Positions 1 to 8,077 of a stretch of DNA of 64,000 nt are shown here, in pieces (position 1 is the stretch's first letter; each line of letters starts with the position of its first letter). Below the pieces are notes generated by a model. It saw only the letters and a program-made list of their open reading frames with translations. It had not been told where the DNA came from and ran no database searches. This DNA comes from Cytobacillus sp. NJ13 (GTDB lineage: Bacteria > Bacillota > Bacilli > Bacillales > Cytobacillaceae): the NCBI GenBank assembly GCA_030348385.1, contig JAUCFP010000006.1, forward strand, positions 3,272,501 through 3,336,500. The letters are read 5' to 3'. The position numbers were made by a program, and so were the translations under genes.

Positions 1-70
1 GAGTCGAACCCCCACGCCTTGCGGCGCCAGATCCTAAGTCTGGTGCGTCTGCCAATTCCGCCACACCCGC
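1..70 (-). tRNA. tRNA-Leu (TAG), 3' end cut by window edge
   Basis: Seen on the minus strand: acceptor 5' strand GCGGGTG ending at 70, D arm, then anticodon stem CCAGA/TCTGG enclosing loop CTTAGGA (anticodon TAG), a variable arm, and the start of the T arm. The acceptor 3' strand and CCA lie beyond base 1. It is the last visible gene of the tRNA operon. Confidence 0.93.
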
Positions 71-85
71 AATATGAAATTAAAA

Positions 86-161
86 TGGTGAGCCATGAAG
101 GACTCGAACCTTCGACCCTCTGATTAAAAGTCAGATGCTCTACCGACTGAGCTAATGGCTC
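86..161 (-). tRNA. tRNA-Lys (TTT)
   Basis: Complete 76-nt cloverleaf with encoded CCA. The acceptor starts GAGCCAT and the anticodon loop CTTTTAA gives TTT. The T loop carries the standard TTCGAGTCC. Parts of its 5' half are repeated at 273-298 and 198-209. Confidence 0.97.
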
Positions 162-306
162 ATACTTTTATGAGACTTCCTAAAGCCTGATAAGTGCAGT
201 CAGATGCTCCAAAGCTAAACCGCTTTGTCACAGATTGCTATTCGGATGAAGAAATTCACTGATGCTGCAATCTGCTCTACCGACTGAGCTAGTGGCTCAT
301 CAAAAA
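162..306 (-). other. tRNA-Lys-like fragment and hairpins between tRNA-Gln and tRNA-Lys
   Basis: On the minus strand, bases 298-273 repeat the first 26 nt of tRNA-Lys with one change (acceptor 5' strand and full D arm). The anticodon arm is then replaced by a stem CAGATTGC/GCAATCTG with a long loop, followed by a hairpin CAAAGC/GCTTTG. A 12-nt copy of the tRNA-Lys D-stem/anticodon-stem junction follows at 209-198. There is no acceptor 3' strand, T arm or CCA, so this is not a normal tRNA. It is a degenerate tRNA copy, or a processed structured segment of the tRNA precursor. Confidence 0.6.
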
Positions 307-381
307 TGGCTGGGCTAGCAGGATTCGAACCTGCGAGTGACGGAGTCAAAGTCCGGTGCCTTACCGCTTGGCTATAGCCCA
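307..381 (-). tRNA. tRNA-Gln (TTG)
   Basis: Complete 75-nt tRNA with encoded CCA. Acceptor TGGGCTA pairs with TAGCCCA, and the anticodon loop ACTTTGA gives TTG. Confidence 0.96.
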
Positions 382-389
382 ATAACAAA

Positions 390-465
390 TGGCGGTCCCG
401 ACGGGAATCGAACCCGCGATCTCCTGCGTGACAGGCAGGCATGTTAACCGCTACACCACGGGACC
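390..465 (-). tRNA. tRNA-Asp (GTC)
   Basis: Complete 76-nt tRNA with encoded CCA. Acceptor GGTCCCG, anticodon stem CCTGC and loop CTGTCAC give anticodon GTC. Confidence 0.96.
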
Positions 466-498
466 ATCCAGATAAAAACCGTCGGAAACAAAAAAAAG

Positions 499-570
499 TG
501 ACCCGTACGGGATTCGAACCCGTGTTACCGCCGTGAAAGGGCGGTGTCTTAACCGCTTGACCAACGGGCC
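499..570 (-). tRNA. tRNA-Glu (TTC), CCA not encoded
   Basis: Acceptor GGCCCGT pairs with ACGGGTC and the anticodon loop CTTTCAC gives TTC. Unlike its neighbours the gene does not encode CCA: after the discriminator A the sequence runs CTTTTTTT, so CCA must be added after transcription. Confidence 0.94.
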
Positions 571-585
571 ATTGTTAGAATTTTC

Positions 586-676
586 TGGCGGAGAAGGAGG
601 GATTTGAACCCTCGCGCCGCTTACGCGACCTACACCCTTAGCAGGGGCGCCTCTTCAGCCACTTGAGTACTTCCCC
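586..676 (-). tRNA. tRNA-Ser (GCT)
   Basis: 91-nt class II tRNA with a long variable arm and encoded CCA. The acceptor GGGGAAG pairs with CTTCTCC. The anticodon loop is CTGCTAA, giving GCT. Confidence 0.95.
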
Positions 677-681
677 AAATA

Positions 682-756
682 TGGCTCCGCAGGCAGGATT
701 CGAACCTGCGACCGTTCGGTTAACAGCCGAATGCTCTACCACTGAGCTACTGCGGA
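682..756 (-). tRNA. tRNA-Asn (GTT)
   Basis: Complete 75-nt tRNA with encoded CCA. Acceptor TCCGCAG, anticodon loop CTGTTAA (GTT). It is the first gene after the operon promoter. Confidence 0.96.
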
Positions 757-807
757 ATAATAATGAACTTTATCGATAAAACAGTTAACATCTTATCGAC
801 TCTTCAT

Positions 808-836
808 ATTATATGGACGCAGGCTATAAAAGTCAA
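808..836 (-). promoter_or_regulatory. sigma-A promoter of the tRNA operon
   Basis: On the minus strand TTGACT, a 17-nt spacer and TATAAT stand about 50 nt upstream of tRNA-Asn. This near-consensus promoter fits a stable-RNA operon and no other promoter is needed for the seven tRNAs. Confidence 0.8.
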
Positions 837-908
837 GCTTGTTTTTAGAAGAATTTATTAGCCGTTTGTCCTGTTTGTCCTGCGACAATTATTAAATATA
901 AAGCGTAT

Positions 909-1382
909 TTAATTTAATGTCAATTCTTTTTTTAATACTAATTTCCCTTTGCATTTACCGCAGACATATTTCTTCGTATCAATAATTCTTTTTCTTTGAT
1001 AAGTTTGACCGCATTCCTTACACATATAAACAAGAATCTTAGCAGATCTATTTGTTTTTGGACGATCAGGCAAGGCAGAACAAAATCGTGGTGCTCCCAC
1101 TTTTTTCATAAGCATTCTGAAATCCTGATCACGATGTTTATATCCTTTTCCCTCCAAATGCAAATGATAATGACAGAGTTCGTGCTTAATAATTCCCTCT
1201 AATTCTCCGGCCCCAAGCTGCTCATAATACTTTTTGTTTATTTCAACATGATGTGAACTCAGCATATATCTTCCGCCAGTCGATCTGAGGCGTGAATTAA
1301 AATAAGCCTGATGGCGAAAGGGCTTGCCGAAGCTTTCTAATGATATCTTTTCAACAAGGGTCTGAAGCTCCTGATCATTCAT
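909..1382 (-). CDS. ydcK: SprT-like zinc metalloprotease-family protein (YdcK)
   Basis: 157-residue protein of the SprT-like family. The zincin motif HELCH lies at residues 67-71 with further histidines at 73 and 75. A C-terminal zinc ribbon is formed by CxxC pairs at 121-124 and 141-144. Proteins of this family are putative metalloproteases, and eukaryotic Spartan relatives cut DNA-protein crosslinks; the bacterial substrate is unknown to me. The gene lies between the tRNA operon and cmpA/tex, as ydcK does in Bacillus subtilis. The ATG follows an AGAGG about 12 nt upstream, a slightly long spacing. Family assignment is firm, enzymatic role is inferred. Confidence 0.92.
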   Translation of the reverse strand: MNDQELQTLVEKISLESFGKPFRHQAYFNSRLRSTGGRYMLSSHHVEINKKYYEQLGAGELEGIIKHELCHYHLHLEGKGYKHRDQDFRMLMKKVGAPRFCSALPDRPKTNRSAKILVYMCKECGQTYQRKRIIDTKKYVCGKCKGKLVLKKELTLN

Positions 1383-1518
1383 AGCAATGTTTTTCCTCTC
1401 TTATCGTAAACATGACAACCTATTATAGCATACATTATATATACCTTTTATAGCTCTGAACTCGCTTTGCAGTCCGAGTGAGCAATCATCAGATTCCAAT
1501 ACACGGGAGGTAAATCTT

Positions 1519-1632
1519 ATGCCTGTTTGGTTTCAAAATCAAATCCAGCGTGCTTTTTATGAAAAAGACCGCTATCAGATCAAACTGCTGAATCAGTGCT
1601 GGTTTTTCTATAGAAAGAAACACTGCTCATAA
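1519..1632 (+). CDS. cmpA: cortex morphogenetic protein CmpA
   Basis: A 37-residue gene preceded by GGGAGG eight bases before the ATG. The product begins MPVWFQNQIQ and ends FYRKKHCS, which I recognise as CmpA. In Bacillus subtilis CmpA is a small sporulation protein that works with the ClpXP adaptor system to degrade the coat anchor SpoIVA when envelope assembly fails, a quality control step in the mother cell. It is encoded at the same place, between ydcK and ydcI (tex), and here runs opposite to both. No stretch is hydrophobic enough for a membrane segment. Its presence implies a spore-former. Confidence 0.88.
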   Translation: MPVWFQNQIQRAFYEKDRYQIKLLNQCWFFYRKKHCS

Positions 1633-1716
1633 AATGCGGAGAGCCTGAGATGCTTTGCTGCCTGAAAGTCCTTAGATCAGCAAAACACATTCTTAGCAAA
1701 CCTCACAAGCATAGGC

Positions 1717-1754
1717 CAAATCACGCTAGAAATATTGATTTCCGGTGTGATTTG
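1717..1754. repeat. imperfect inverted repeat between cmpA and tex 3' ends
   Basis: Arms starting CAAATCAC and ending GTGATTTG enclose further pairing (GAAAT/ATTTC), making a long imperfect hairpin between two convergent genes. There is no T-run on either side, so it is not a typical terminator. It may act as a 3' stabilising or bidirectional stop structure. Confidence 0.45.
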
Positions 1755-1811
1755 ACTTATGACCCGAGGAGTCAAGATTCGAAGCCAGCAAAACAAAACA
1801 ATATTTTTTAG

Positions 1812-3989
1812 TTAATCAGAATGTTCAAGCATAGTTAAGGCGACTCTTCCCTTGTGCTTATCAACTGAGTCAACCCAGACTGTTACTACATCCCCAACAG
1901 ACACGACATCCAGCGGGTGTTTGACAAATTGGCGGCTAAGTTTGGAAATATGAACAAGGCCATCCTGTTTGACCCCGATATCAACAAATGCACCAAAGTC
2001 GACAACATTTCTCACTGTCCCTTGAAGCTCCATCCCTTCCTGCAGATCTTCAAGTTTCAGCACTTCTTTCTTTAGCAGCGGCTTTGGCAGCTCATCACGT
2101 GGATCCCTTTCCGGTCTCACTAAGGCATCAATAATATCTCTCAGTGTAAGTTCACCAATTTCAAGTTCCTGGGCTGTCTGGCTGATATTTATGCCTTTTA
2201 GCGCTTCCCTCAATGATTGTGTTCCAAGGTCACTGGATTTAAAGCCGAGATTAGCAAGCAATTTATTTACTACTGCATACGTTTCCGGGTGTATTCCAGT
2301 CCGGTCCAAAGATTCTTTCCCATCAATAATTCGCAGGAAACCTATTGCCTGTTCATAAGTTTTGGCCCCAAGGCGCGGAATCTTTTTCAACTGCTTGCGG
2401 TCTGTAAATTTCCCTTCTTCTTCCCGTTTCTTGATTATATTAGCAGCAACTGTTTTTGAAAGGCCAGCTACATGCTGCAGCAGTGAAGATGACGCTGTAT
2501 TCACATTGACACCCACTTGGTTTACCGCTGTCTCTACAACAAAAGAGAGTGATTCTGACAGCTTTTTCTGGGATACGTCATGCTGATATTGACCAACCCC
2601 CACGGACTTGGGATCAATCTTAACCAATTCTGCAAGAGGATCCTGAAGGCGACGGGCAATGGATACGGCACTTCTTTCTTCTACTTGAAAATCAGGAAAC
2701 TCTTCTCTGGCAAGGTCTGAGGCAGAGTATACGCTCGCTCCTGCTTCATTGACAATTAGGTAGAATATCTCCTCTTTCATGTCCTTTAAAATGTCAGCGA
2801 TGAACTGCTCGGTTTCCCTTGAGGCGGTTCCATTGCCGATGGCAACCATTTCTACTTTGAAGGTGTTTAGAATATGAACTACTTTCTCTCGTGCTTGTTT
2901 CGTTTTGGAAACAGGCGGATGCGGATATATGACACCGATATCAAGTACTTTTCCTGTTTCATCTACAACAGCCAGCTTGCAGCCAGTTCTGTAGGCAGGG
3001 TCTACACCAAGTACCATCTTGCCTTTTAATGGGGGCTGAAGCAGCAGTTTTCTGAGGTTTTCAGAAAAAATCATGATTGCCTGTTCTTCTGCTTTTTCAG
3101 TTAGTTCATTGCGGATTTCACGTTCAATCGAAGGCATAATCAGACGCTTGTATCCATCTTCAATGGCTTCCTTTACACTAGGTACTGCAGGGGAGCGTTC
3201 ATCCTTCACCCACTTTTTATTCAAGTACTTTAAAATAAATTCGGTATTTGGCTTAATGTTAATCCTTAAAACCTCTTCTTTTTCACCGCGGTTTAATGCA
3301 AGTGTGCGGTGCGGAACAATCTTGCTCACTGGTTCCTCATACTCGTAGTACATTTCAAAAACGCCTTTTTCGTCAATCTCTTTATTCTTCACAGAAGACT
3401 CAATGGTCCCTTTTTTGGCTGTTTCCATACGGATCCATTTTCTGCTTTCTGCTTCATCTGACACCCATTCTGCGATAATATCTTTCGCTCCAGCAATTGC
3501 CTCTTCCGTTGTAGTTACTTCCTTTTCATCAGATAAGAATTCTTTCGCCTTTGCAGCAGGGGTTTCATTAAGGGGAAAGGTGAGAAGCCATTCAGCAAAC
3601 GGTTCAAGCCCTTTTTCCTTTGCTGCAGTTGCTTTTGTACGGCGCTTTTGCTTATATGGCCGGTATAAGTCTTCTACCTCCTGCAGCTTCACCGCTTTTT
3701 CAATGTTGGATTTTAGCTCTTCTGTCAACTTGCCCTGTTCTTCAATTAAGCGGACTACCTCTTCTTTACGCTGATTGAGATTTTGTATGTATTGCCAGCG
3801 CTCCATGATATCCCGGATTTGAACTTCATCCAGGGCGCCTGTCTGTTCCTTTCTGTATCGGGCAATAAACGGGACTGTGTTCCCTTCTTCTAATAAGCTG
3901 ATTGTGTTTTTTACTTGTTTAATGGCTATTGATAATTCTCCAGCGATTAGGTTTAGTACTTGATTTTGTCTATCCAAAGTTTTTTCCAA
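1812..3989 (-). CDS. tex: Tex family RNA-binding transcription accessory protein (YdcI)
   Basis: About 725 residues with the Tex layout: N-terminal helical domain, YqgF/RNase H-like fold in the middle, helix-hairpin-helix segment (around KKIPRLGAKTYEQA) and a C-terminal S1 RNA-binding domain (near VDFGAFVDIGVKQDGLVHIS). Tex proteins bind nucleic acid and affect transcription, and the family has been tied to stress tolerance and virulence. Start choice: GGAGG lies 7 nt before a TTG at 3989, but only 1 nt before the ATG at 3995, so the TTG is preferred; a longer GTG start at 4016 has no site. The gene follows rsbX, whose terminator separates it from the sigB operon. Confidence 0.93.
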   Translation of the reverse strand: MEKTLDRQNQVLNLIAGELSIAIKQVKNTISLLEEGNTVPFIARYRKEQTGALDEVQIRDIMERWQYIQNLNQRKEEVVRLIEEQGKLTEELKSNIEKAVKLQEVEDLYRPYKQKRRTKATAAKEKGLEPFAEWLLTFPLNETPAAKAKEFLSDEKEVTTTEEAIAGAKDIIAEWVSDEAESRKWIRMETAKKGTIESSVKNKEIDEKGVFEMYYEYEEPVSKIVPHRTLALNRGEKEEVLRINIKPNTEFILKYLNKKWVKDERSPAVPSVKEAIEDGYKRLIMPSIEREIRNELTEKAEEQAIMIFSENLRKLLLQPPLKGKMVLGVDPAYRTGCKLAVVDETGKVLDIGVIYPHPPVSKTKQAREKVVHILNTFKVEMVAIGNGTASRETEQFIADILKDMKEEIFYLIVNEAGASVYSASDLAREEFPDFQVEERSAVSIARRLQDPLAELVKIDPKSVGVGQYQHDVSQKKLSESLSFVVETAVNQVGVNVNTASSSLLQHVAGLSKTVAANIIKKREEEGKFTDRKQLKKIPRLGAKTYEQAIGFLRIIDGKESLDRTGIHPETYAVVNKLLANLGFKSSDLGTQSLREALKGINISQTAQELEIGELTLRDIIDALVRPERDPRDELPKPLLKKEVLKLEDLQEGMELQGTVRNVVDFGAFVDIGVKQDGLVHISKLSRQFVKHPLDVVSVGDVVTVWVDSVDKHKGRVALTMLEHSD

Positions 3990-4043
3990 GATCATTCCTC
4001 CATCATAGAGTCTCACTTTTCATTTTATCAAAAAGAAAAACAA

Positions 4044-4071
4044 AAAGCTTACCCTGTTCTAGAGTAAGCTT
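4044..4071 (-). terminator. terminator of the sigB operon
   Basis: On the minus strand AAGCTTAC pairs with GTAAGCTT around a short loop and is followed by TTTTTGTTTTTC. It overlaps the rsbX stop codon and lies before tex. Confidence 0.8.
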
Positions 4072-4655
4072 CCAAGTATGAAAGTAGCATCATCTGAGGT
4101 AGATGAATACTGCTTTTTTATATCTTCCGAGATAAGATCAATAGGGAGAAATGCTTTCAGCAAAGATTTAACCCCTTGAATATTTAAGCCATCTGAGTAT
4201 ATCAAAAACTTAGATTTCGCTTCATACGTAAACCGCTGGGTATGAAACACCTGCGGCCTTCCTGACAAATATCCAGTTACAGGCAGGGGATAAGTGAGTT
4301 TTCCAGTAGATGAATAAAGGAAAAACCGAATATTCCCTACACAGCTGTATACAAATTCCATGGAGGCAAAATGAACTTTAAAAAGCGCTACTGCTGCTCC
4401 TCTTTTTTGTAAAAGAACATCGTTGCAAAGCTTCATGAGCGTATCTACATCTTTCTCATGATGCTGCTCTACGACAGAAACAACAGCAGAAGAAGCTTCA
4501 TATGCGAATTCCCCGCTTCCAAGGCCATCTGCCAGCACACATACAAAGTATTCATCAGTTGCGGTGAAGTAATATCCATCACCGCAAAAAGCTTTGCCAT
4601 CTTTTGCTGTCTGGTGAGCAATCACTTCGATGTTATCTCTAACCAATTTGGTCAT
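4059..4655 (-). CDS. rsbX: RsbX, negative-feedback phosphatase of the SigB pathway
   Basis: 198-residue PP2C-type phosphatase with the acidic motif ADGLGSG near residue 44 and SDDATF near the C-terminus. In Bacillus subtilis RsbX removes phosphate from RsbS-P and RsbR-P, resetting the stressosome after stress. Start: the ATG at 4655 overlaps the sigB stop as ATGA and has GGAG 8 nt upstream; an in-frame GTG at 4664 would overlap that GGAG. Last gene of the operon, followed at once by a terminator. Confidence 0.95.
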   Translation of the reverse strand: MTKLVRDNIEVIAHQTAKDGKAFCGDGYYFTATDEYFVCVLADGLGSGEFAYEASSAVVSVVEQHHEKDVDTLMKLCNDVLLQKRGAAVALFKVHFASMEFVYSCVGNIRFFLYSSTGKLTYPLPVTGYLSGRPQVFHTQRFTYEAKSKFLIYSDGLNIQGVKSLLKAFLPIDLISEDIKKQYSSTSDDATFILGSLL

Positions 4656-5446
4656 GAAAGGCACTCCGAGTTATTTGTTTCAGAGTGGATCGCTTCCTGA
4701 AGCTTTTTGATTGCACGGCGCTGAAGTCTCGAGACATGCATCTGGGAAATCCCCAGTTTATCTCCAGCTTCTTTTTGGCTCATATTCTCAAGATATGTGT
4801 ATTGTATAATTAATTTCTCTCTCTCAGACAGGACATGCAGGACTTTTTCAAGCACAAGCATTTGATTTACTTTCTCATAGCCCTCGTCTTCATTTCCGAC
4901 GATATCCAGCAATGTGACTGTTCCGCCATCAGAATCGGCCTCGATTGAATGGTCAACAGAAAGCGCCTGATAGCTTTTTCCCATTTCCATTGCTTCGAGC
5001 ACTTCTTCTTCTGATACACCCAGCACATCGGCTATTTCGTCCACTCTTGGAGACCTATGAAGTTCGGTTGTGAGCTCTTCAACGGTCGCTTTAATCTTTG
5101 GGCCCAATTCCTTTATGCGGCGCGGAACATGAACGCTCCAAGTTTTATCCCTTAAGAAGCGCTTAATTTCGCCGATAATTGTAGGAACAGCAAAGGCCTC
5201 AAACGTTTTGCCGAAAGACTCATCATAACGGCGGATAGCCCCTAATAAGCCTATAATGCCTACCTGGACAATATCCTCATGATAAGATCTTCCTTTTGAG
5301 TACTTGCGTGCAATGGCTTCAACTAAATTCTGATATTGAAGGACCAGGGCATTTTGAGCTTCTTCATCCTGGTGAAGCTGGTAGGCTTTTATTAAAGCAT
5401 TTGTTTCTTCCTTGGATTTTTGGTTAGGTTGAGATTGTTTTTGCAT
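4652..5446 (-). CDS. sigB: RNA polymerase sigma factor SigB
   Basis: 264-residue group 3 sigma-70 factor. Region 2 spans about residues 36-106 and ends in the -10 recognition helix IGEIKRFLRDKTWSVHVPRR; region 3 is about 115-190; region 4 ends with the helix-turn-helix MSQKEAGDKLGISQMHVSRL (about 224-243). SigB directs the general stress regulon and recognises GTTTAA-N12-15-GGGTAT promoters, one of which is present at 6267-6292. It is held by RsbW when unstressed. The start overlaps the end of rsbW by 23 nt and the stop overlaps rsbX by 4 nt, implying translational coupling. Confidence 0.98.
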   Translation of the reverse strand: MQKQSQPNQKSKEETNALIKAYQLHQDEEAQNALVLQYQNLVEAIARKYSKGRSYHEDIVQVGIIGLLGAIRRYDESFGKTFEAFAVPTIIGEIKRFLRDKTWSVHVPRRIKELGPKIKATVEELTTELHRSPRVDEIADVLGVSEEEVLEAMEMGKSYQALSVDHSIEADSDGGTVTLLDIVGNEDEGYEKVNQMLVLEKVLHVLSEREKLIIQYTYLENMSQKEAGDKLGISQMHVSRLQRRAIKKLQEAIHSETNNSECLS

Positions 5447-5897
5447 CCCTCTCCACCTGCTCTCCCTCTAGGTATTTGGTCATGAAGACCGTAACACCCT
5501 CTTTGTGATGAATTCTTACTTCATCCATCAATGTTTCAATCAGGTATAGACCCAAGCCTCCTTCACGCAGGAATTCCACAGAATCAGTCTGGTCGTATGG
5601 CCCAATGCCTTGTCTTGCAGATTGGAAGTCAAAACTTTTCCCGCTGTCTGCGACCATTACCTCAAGACGGTCAGTGTATAAACCGAACCCGATGACTACT
5701 TCTCCTTGCTCATTCTGTTTGTATGCGTGTTGGACTGCATTGGTGCAAGCTTCACTTGTAGCGATTTTAAGATCTTCAATTTCTTCATATGCAAATCCCA
5801 TTCTGCTGGCAATCCCTGACAGCGTCAGGCGGATTACCCCAACAAATTCCGGCTTGGCCGGAATTTTCACCTCTATATAATCAAATGGCTCGTTCAT
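5424..5897 (-). CDS. rsbW: RsbW, anti-sigma-B factor and serine protein kinase
   Basis: 157-residue GHKL-type ATPase. The N box lies around ATSEACTNAVQHAY (residues 46-59, Asn53), the G1 box is ADSG (83-86) and the G2 box is EGGLGLYLI (112-120). RsbW binds SigB and keeps it inactive, and phosphorylates RsbV. Dephosphorylated RsbV captures RsbW and frees SigB. It overlaps rsbV by 4 nt upstream and sigB by 23 nt downstream, so the antagonist, the anti-sigma and the sigma factor are made together. Confidence 0.98.
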   Translation of the reverse strand: MNEPFDYIEVKIPAKPEFVGVIRLTLSGIASRMGFAYEEIEDLKIATSEACTNAVQHAYKQNEQGEVVIGFGLYTDRLEVMVADSGKSFDFQSARQGIGPYDQTDSVEFLREGGLGLYLIETLMDEVRIHHKEGVTVFMTKYLEGEQVERDAKTIST

Positions 5898-6226
5898 TGT
5901 ACTCCACCTTCAATCCCGCTGTTAATATCAATAATATCGGCCAGGCCCGTAATTTCGAAAAGTCTCTTTAAACGGTCCGACAAGCCAACAATCTGGAATT
6001 TGCCGTTATTGGCACGGACATTTTTAAATACACCAACAAATACACCTAAGCCGGTACTATCCATATAAGAGACTTCAGATAGGTTGACCACCATTTCTAC
6101 GCCCTCTTTTTCTGTTAAAGGAAACAGCTCTTCACGGAGTTTAGGAGCTGTATACGCATCAATTTCTCCGCTTACCATTGCTTCAATCAGCATATCATTT
6201 TCTTTTACATCTATTGTAATATTCAT
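5894..6226 (-). CDS. rsbV: RsbV, anti-anti-sigma factor
   Basis: 110-residue single STAS domain protein. The phosphorylated serine is Ser57 in the motif SYMDSTGLGVF, matching Ser56 of Bacillus subtilis RsbV. RsbW phosphorylates it and RsbU dephosphorylates it; the unphosphorylated form binds RsbW and releases SigB. The SD GAGGTGGG is about 7 nt before the ATG. It is the first gene downstream of the internal SigB promoter. Confidence 0.98.
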   Translation of the reverse strand: MNITIDVKENDMLIEAMVSGEIDAYTAPKLREELFPLTEKEGVEMVVNLSEVSYMDSTGLGVFVGVFKNVRANNGKFQIVGLSDRLKRLFEITGLADIIDINSGIEGGVQ

Positions 6227-6266
6227 AACTGACCCACCTCTTTACATGTCAACTGCTTTTTACTAG

Positions 6267-6292
6267 TTACCCGCTTTTAAAACCCATTAAAC
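6267..6292 (-). promoter_or_regulatory. SigB-dependent promoter upstream of rsbV
   Basis: On the minus strand GTTTAA, 14 nt and GGGTAA match the SigB consensus GTTTaa-N12-15-GGGtAt. It overlaps the stop codon of rsbU and lies about 40 nt before rsbV, the same place as the autoregulatory promoter in Bacillus subtilis. It would amplify rsbV-rsbW-sigB-rsbX once SigB is active. Confidence 0.88.
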
Positions 6293-7297
6293 ATTTCTTT
6301 TTAAAATAATTAAGGTAAAATCGTCCCGCAATTGAAAATGCTGAAGTTTTTCAAGTTCTTTATATACGCTATTAACAATTTCCTGTGCACTTAAATGAAT
6401 GTATTTTTTGATTAATTCCAGCAATGATTCCTTTTCTATAAACCCTTCTTCTGTACGGCATTCAGTAACCCCGTCTGACATTAATATAATCATATCTCCG
6501 GGATTTACTCCTTTTTCGTACTGGCGGTATTTAGTTTTTTTATCAATGCCGAGAAGGAGGCCTTTCGCTGCCAGTTCGGTAAATTCACCCGTCTCAGCAG
6601 CAAAGAAAAGTCCTGGTTCGTGTCCGGCAGAACCATAAGAGAACATATGGCTGTTCGTATCATATATTCCATAAAACATAGTAATGAACATCGTTAAATC
6701 TACGTTCTGTTCTACGACCCGATTAAGATTTTCCAGAACCGTTTTAGGGTCATTGCGGTTTTCAGGCAAACTGTCCATGGCATATTTAATCATGGACATA
6801 CACAAGGCCGCCGGCAGCCCTTTACCTATTACATCAGCAATGGCTATGCTGATTGTGCTGTTTTCATCCTGAACAAAATGGAAATAATCACCGTTCATAT
6901 GTTTGGCAGGAACACTTATGGCGCCAATATCCAAACCTTCAACAGAAGGAACCTGCGTCCCCAGCAGGGTTTGCTGGACGTTCGCAGCTATCTCCATTTC
7001 TGTCCTGAGTTCCTGCTGAATATGCTTTAAGTTCTGATGTTCCCGATAGGCAAACCCATAACCTATCATGACTTCCAAAAGGATATCAAAAGAATGGTGA
7101 ACATACTCAGGCAAGTCCGGATAAAGTTCACCCATCAGGCTTTTATGAACGCTGATAATCTCTTCAGGAGAGATTTTGTGCTCGATCGACTTCCTGCTGA
7201 ACTTCTGGCCCTGATACAAAGCCTGTTCAGATTGTTCCTTAATATAATTCTCAAGAATATCCCGATACTTTGATTCCATCATTTCTCGGAAATCCAT
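6287..7297 (-). CDS. rsbU: RsbU, environmental-branch PP2C phosphatase for RsbV-P
   Basis: 336 residues. The N-terminal helical RsbT-binding domain (about 1-85) is followed by a linker and a PP2C/SpoIIE-type phosphatase domain (about 110-335) with SVPAKHMNGDYF, IADVIGKG, LMSDGVTECR and RDDFTLI motifs. RsbT, when released from the stressosome, binds RsbU and switches on dephosphorylation of RsbV-P. The chosen ATG (MDFREMMES) has GGGGG 7 nt upstream and matches the Bacillus subtilis start; an upstream in-frame start at 7321 would run into rsbT and lacks a site. Confidence 0.97.
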   Translation of the reverse strand: MDFREMMESKYRDILENYIKEQSEQALYQGQKFSRKSIEHKISPEEIISVHKSLMGELYPDLPEYVHHSFDILLEVMIGYGFAYREHQNLKHIQQELRTEMEIAANVQQTLLGTQVPSVEGLDIGAISVPAKHMNGDYFHFVQDENSTISIAIADVIGKGLPAALCMSMIKYAMDSLPENRNDPKTVLENLNRVVEQNVDLTMFITMFYGIYDTNSHMFSYGSAGHEPGLFFAAETGEFTELAAKGLLLGIDKKTKYRQYEKGVNPGDMIILMSDGVTECRTEEGFIEKESLLELIKKYIHLSAQEIVNSVYKELEKLQHFQLRDDFTLIILKRNV

Positions 7298-7308
7298 ACC
7301 GCTTCCCC

Positions 7309-7710
7309 CTAACGAAGCCACTTAGTTGCTCTTATATCTGTTCCGGTTCCAGGATTGGAGTCAATTAAGAACTCATCCATTAACCGCTTCACACCCGGCA
7401 GACCGGCTCCTAATCCCCCTGATGTCGAGAATCCGTCTTCCATTACTTGGCGTAAATCATTGATTCCAGGGCCGCTGTCTACCGCAACTATACGCAATCC
7501 CGCTTTTCCGCCGTCGTATATTTTTTCAATACAGACTTGCCCCTGTCCGGCGTATAAATATATATTCCTGGCAAGTTCACTAATGGCTGTAGTGATTCTA
7601 GCCTGGTCAACTGTACCAAAACCAAGCTCTTTAGCAACATTCCGCCCAAGCTGGCGGGCTGCAACGATGTCCCATTCGTTTATGATTTTAACGCAGGATT
7701 GGTTTTCCAT
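7309..7710 (-). CDS. rsbT: RsbT, stressosome switch kinase
   Basis: 133-residue GHKL-fold serine/threonine kinase. The N box contains SELARN (44-49) and the G1 box DSGPG starts at Asp78; a glycine-rich G2 segment GGLGAGLPG is at about 98-106. RsbT sits in the stressosome with RsbS and RsbR, phosphorylates both on stress, then leaves to activate RsbU. It lies 4 nt downstream of rsbS and 11 nt upstream of rsbU. Confidence 0.97.
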   Translation of the reverse strand: MENQSCVKIINEWDIVAARQLGRNVAKELGFGTVDQARITTAISELARNIYLYAGQGQVCIEKIYDGGKAGLRIVAVDSGPGINDLRQVMEDGFSTSGGLGAGLPGVKRLMDEFLIDSNPGTGTDIRATKWLR

Positions 7711-7714
7711 ACAG

Positions 7715-8077
7715 TTACTCCCCCAATTCCTGTTGTAATTTCTCCAAACCTTTTTCTAGATCTAATGCAGTAAGGACATCATCTAACCCAATACCTAACT
7801 CAATAAGCGTAATTGCTACGGCAGGCTGTATCCCGGTTATGACTACTTTTGCACCCATCAGTTTGGACATATTTATTACGTCGCCGAGAACTTTTGCGAT
7901 GAATGAATCAATAAAGTCAATGGATGTTAAATCAATCACGACTCCATTTGCGCTGGTCTCATGGATTTTATGGAGCAGATCCTCCTGAAACTGCAGAGCA
8001 GTCTGGTCATCCAATTCCCACTGGATGGAGACTAATAAGCAATCGTTCAGTTTTAAAATTGGGATTCTCACTCTCAT
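7715..8077 (-). CDS. rsbS: RsbS, stressosome scaffold STAS protein
   Basis: 120-residue single STAS domain protein. Ser58 in [13 protein letters not shown] corresponds to Ser59 of Bacillus subtilis RsbS, whose phosphorylation by RsbT releases the kinase. RsbS and RsbR paralogues form the 1.8-MDa stressosome core. The start overlaps the rsbR stop by 4 nt. Confidence 0.97.
   Translation of the reverse strand: MRVRIPILKLNDCLLVSIQWELDDQTALQFQEDLLHKIHETSANGVVIDLTSIDFIDSFIAKVLGDVINMSKLMGAKVVITGIQPAVAITLIELGIGLDDVLTALDLEKGLEKLQQELGE

Noticed and set aside
215..442. 75-codon open frame on the minus strand
   Set aside because: It runs through tRNA-Gln and part of tRNA-Asp, so it cannot be a real gene.
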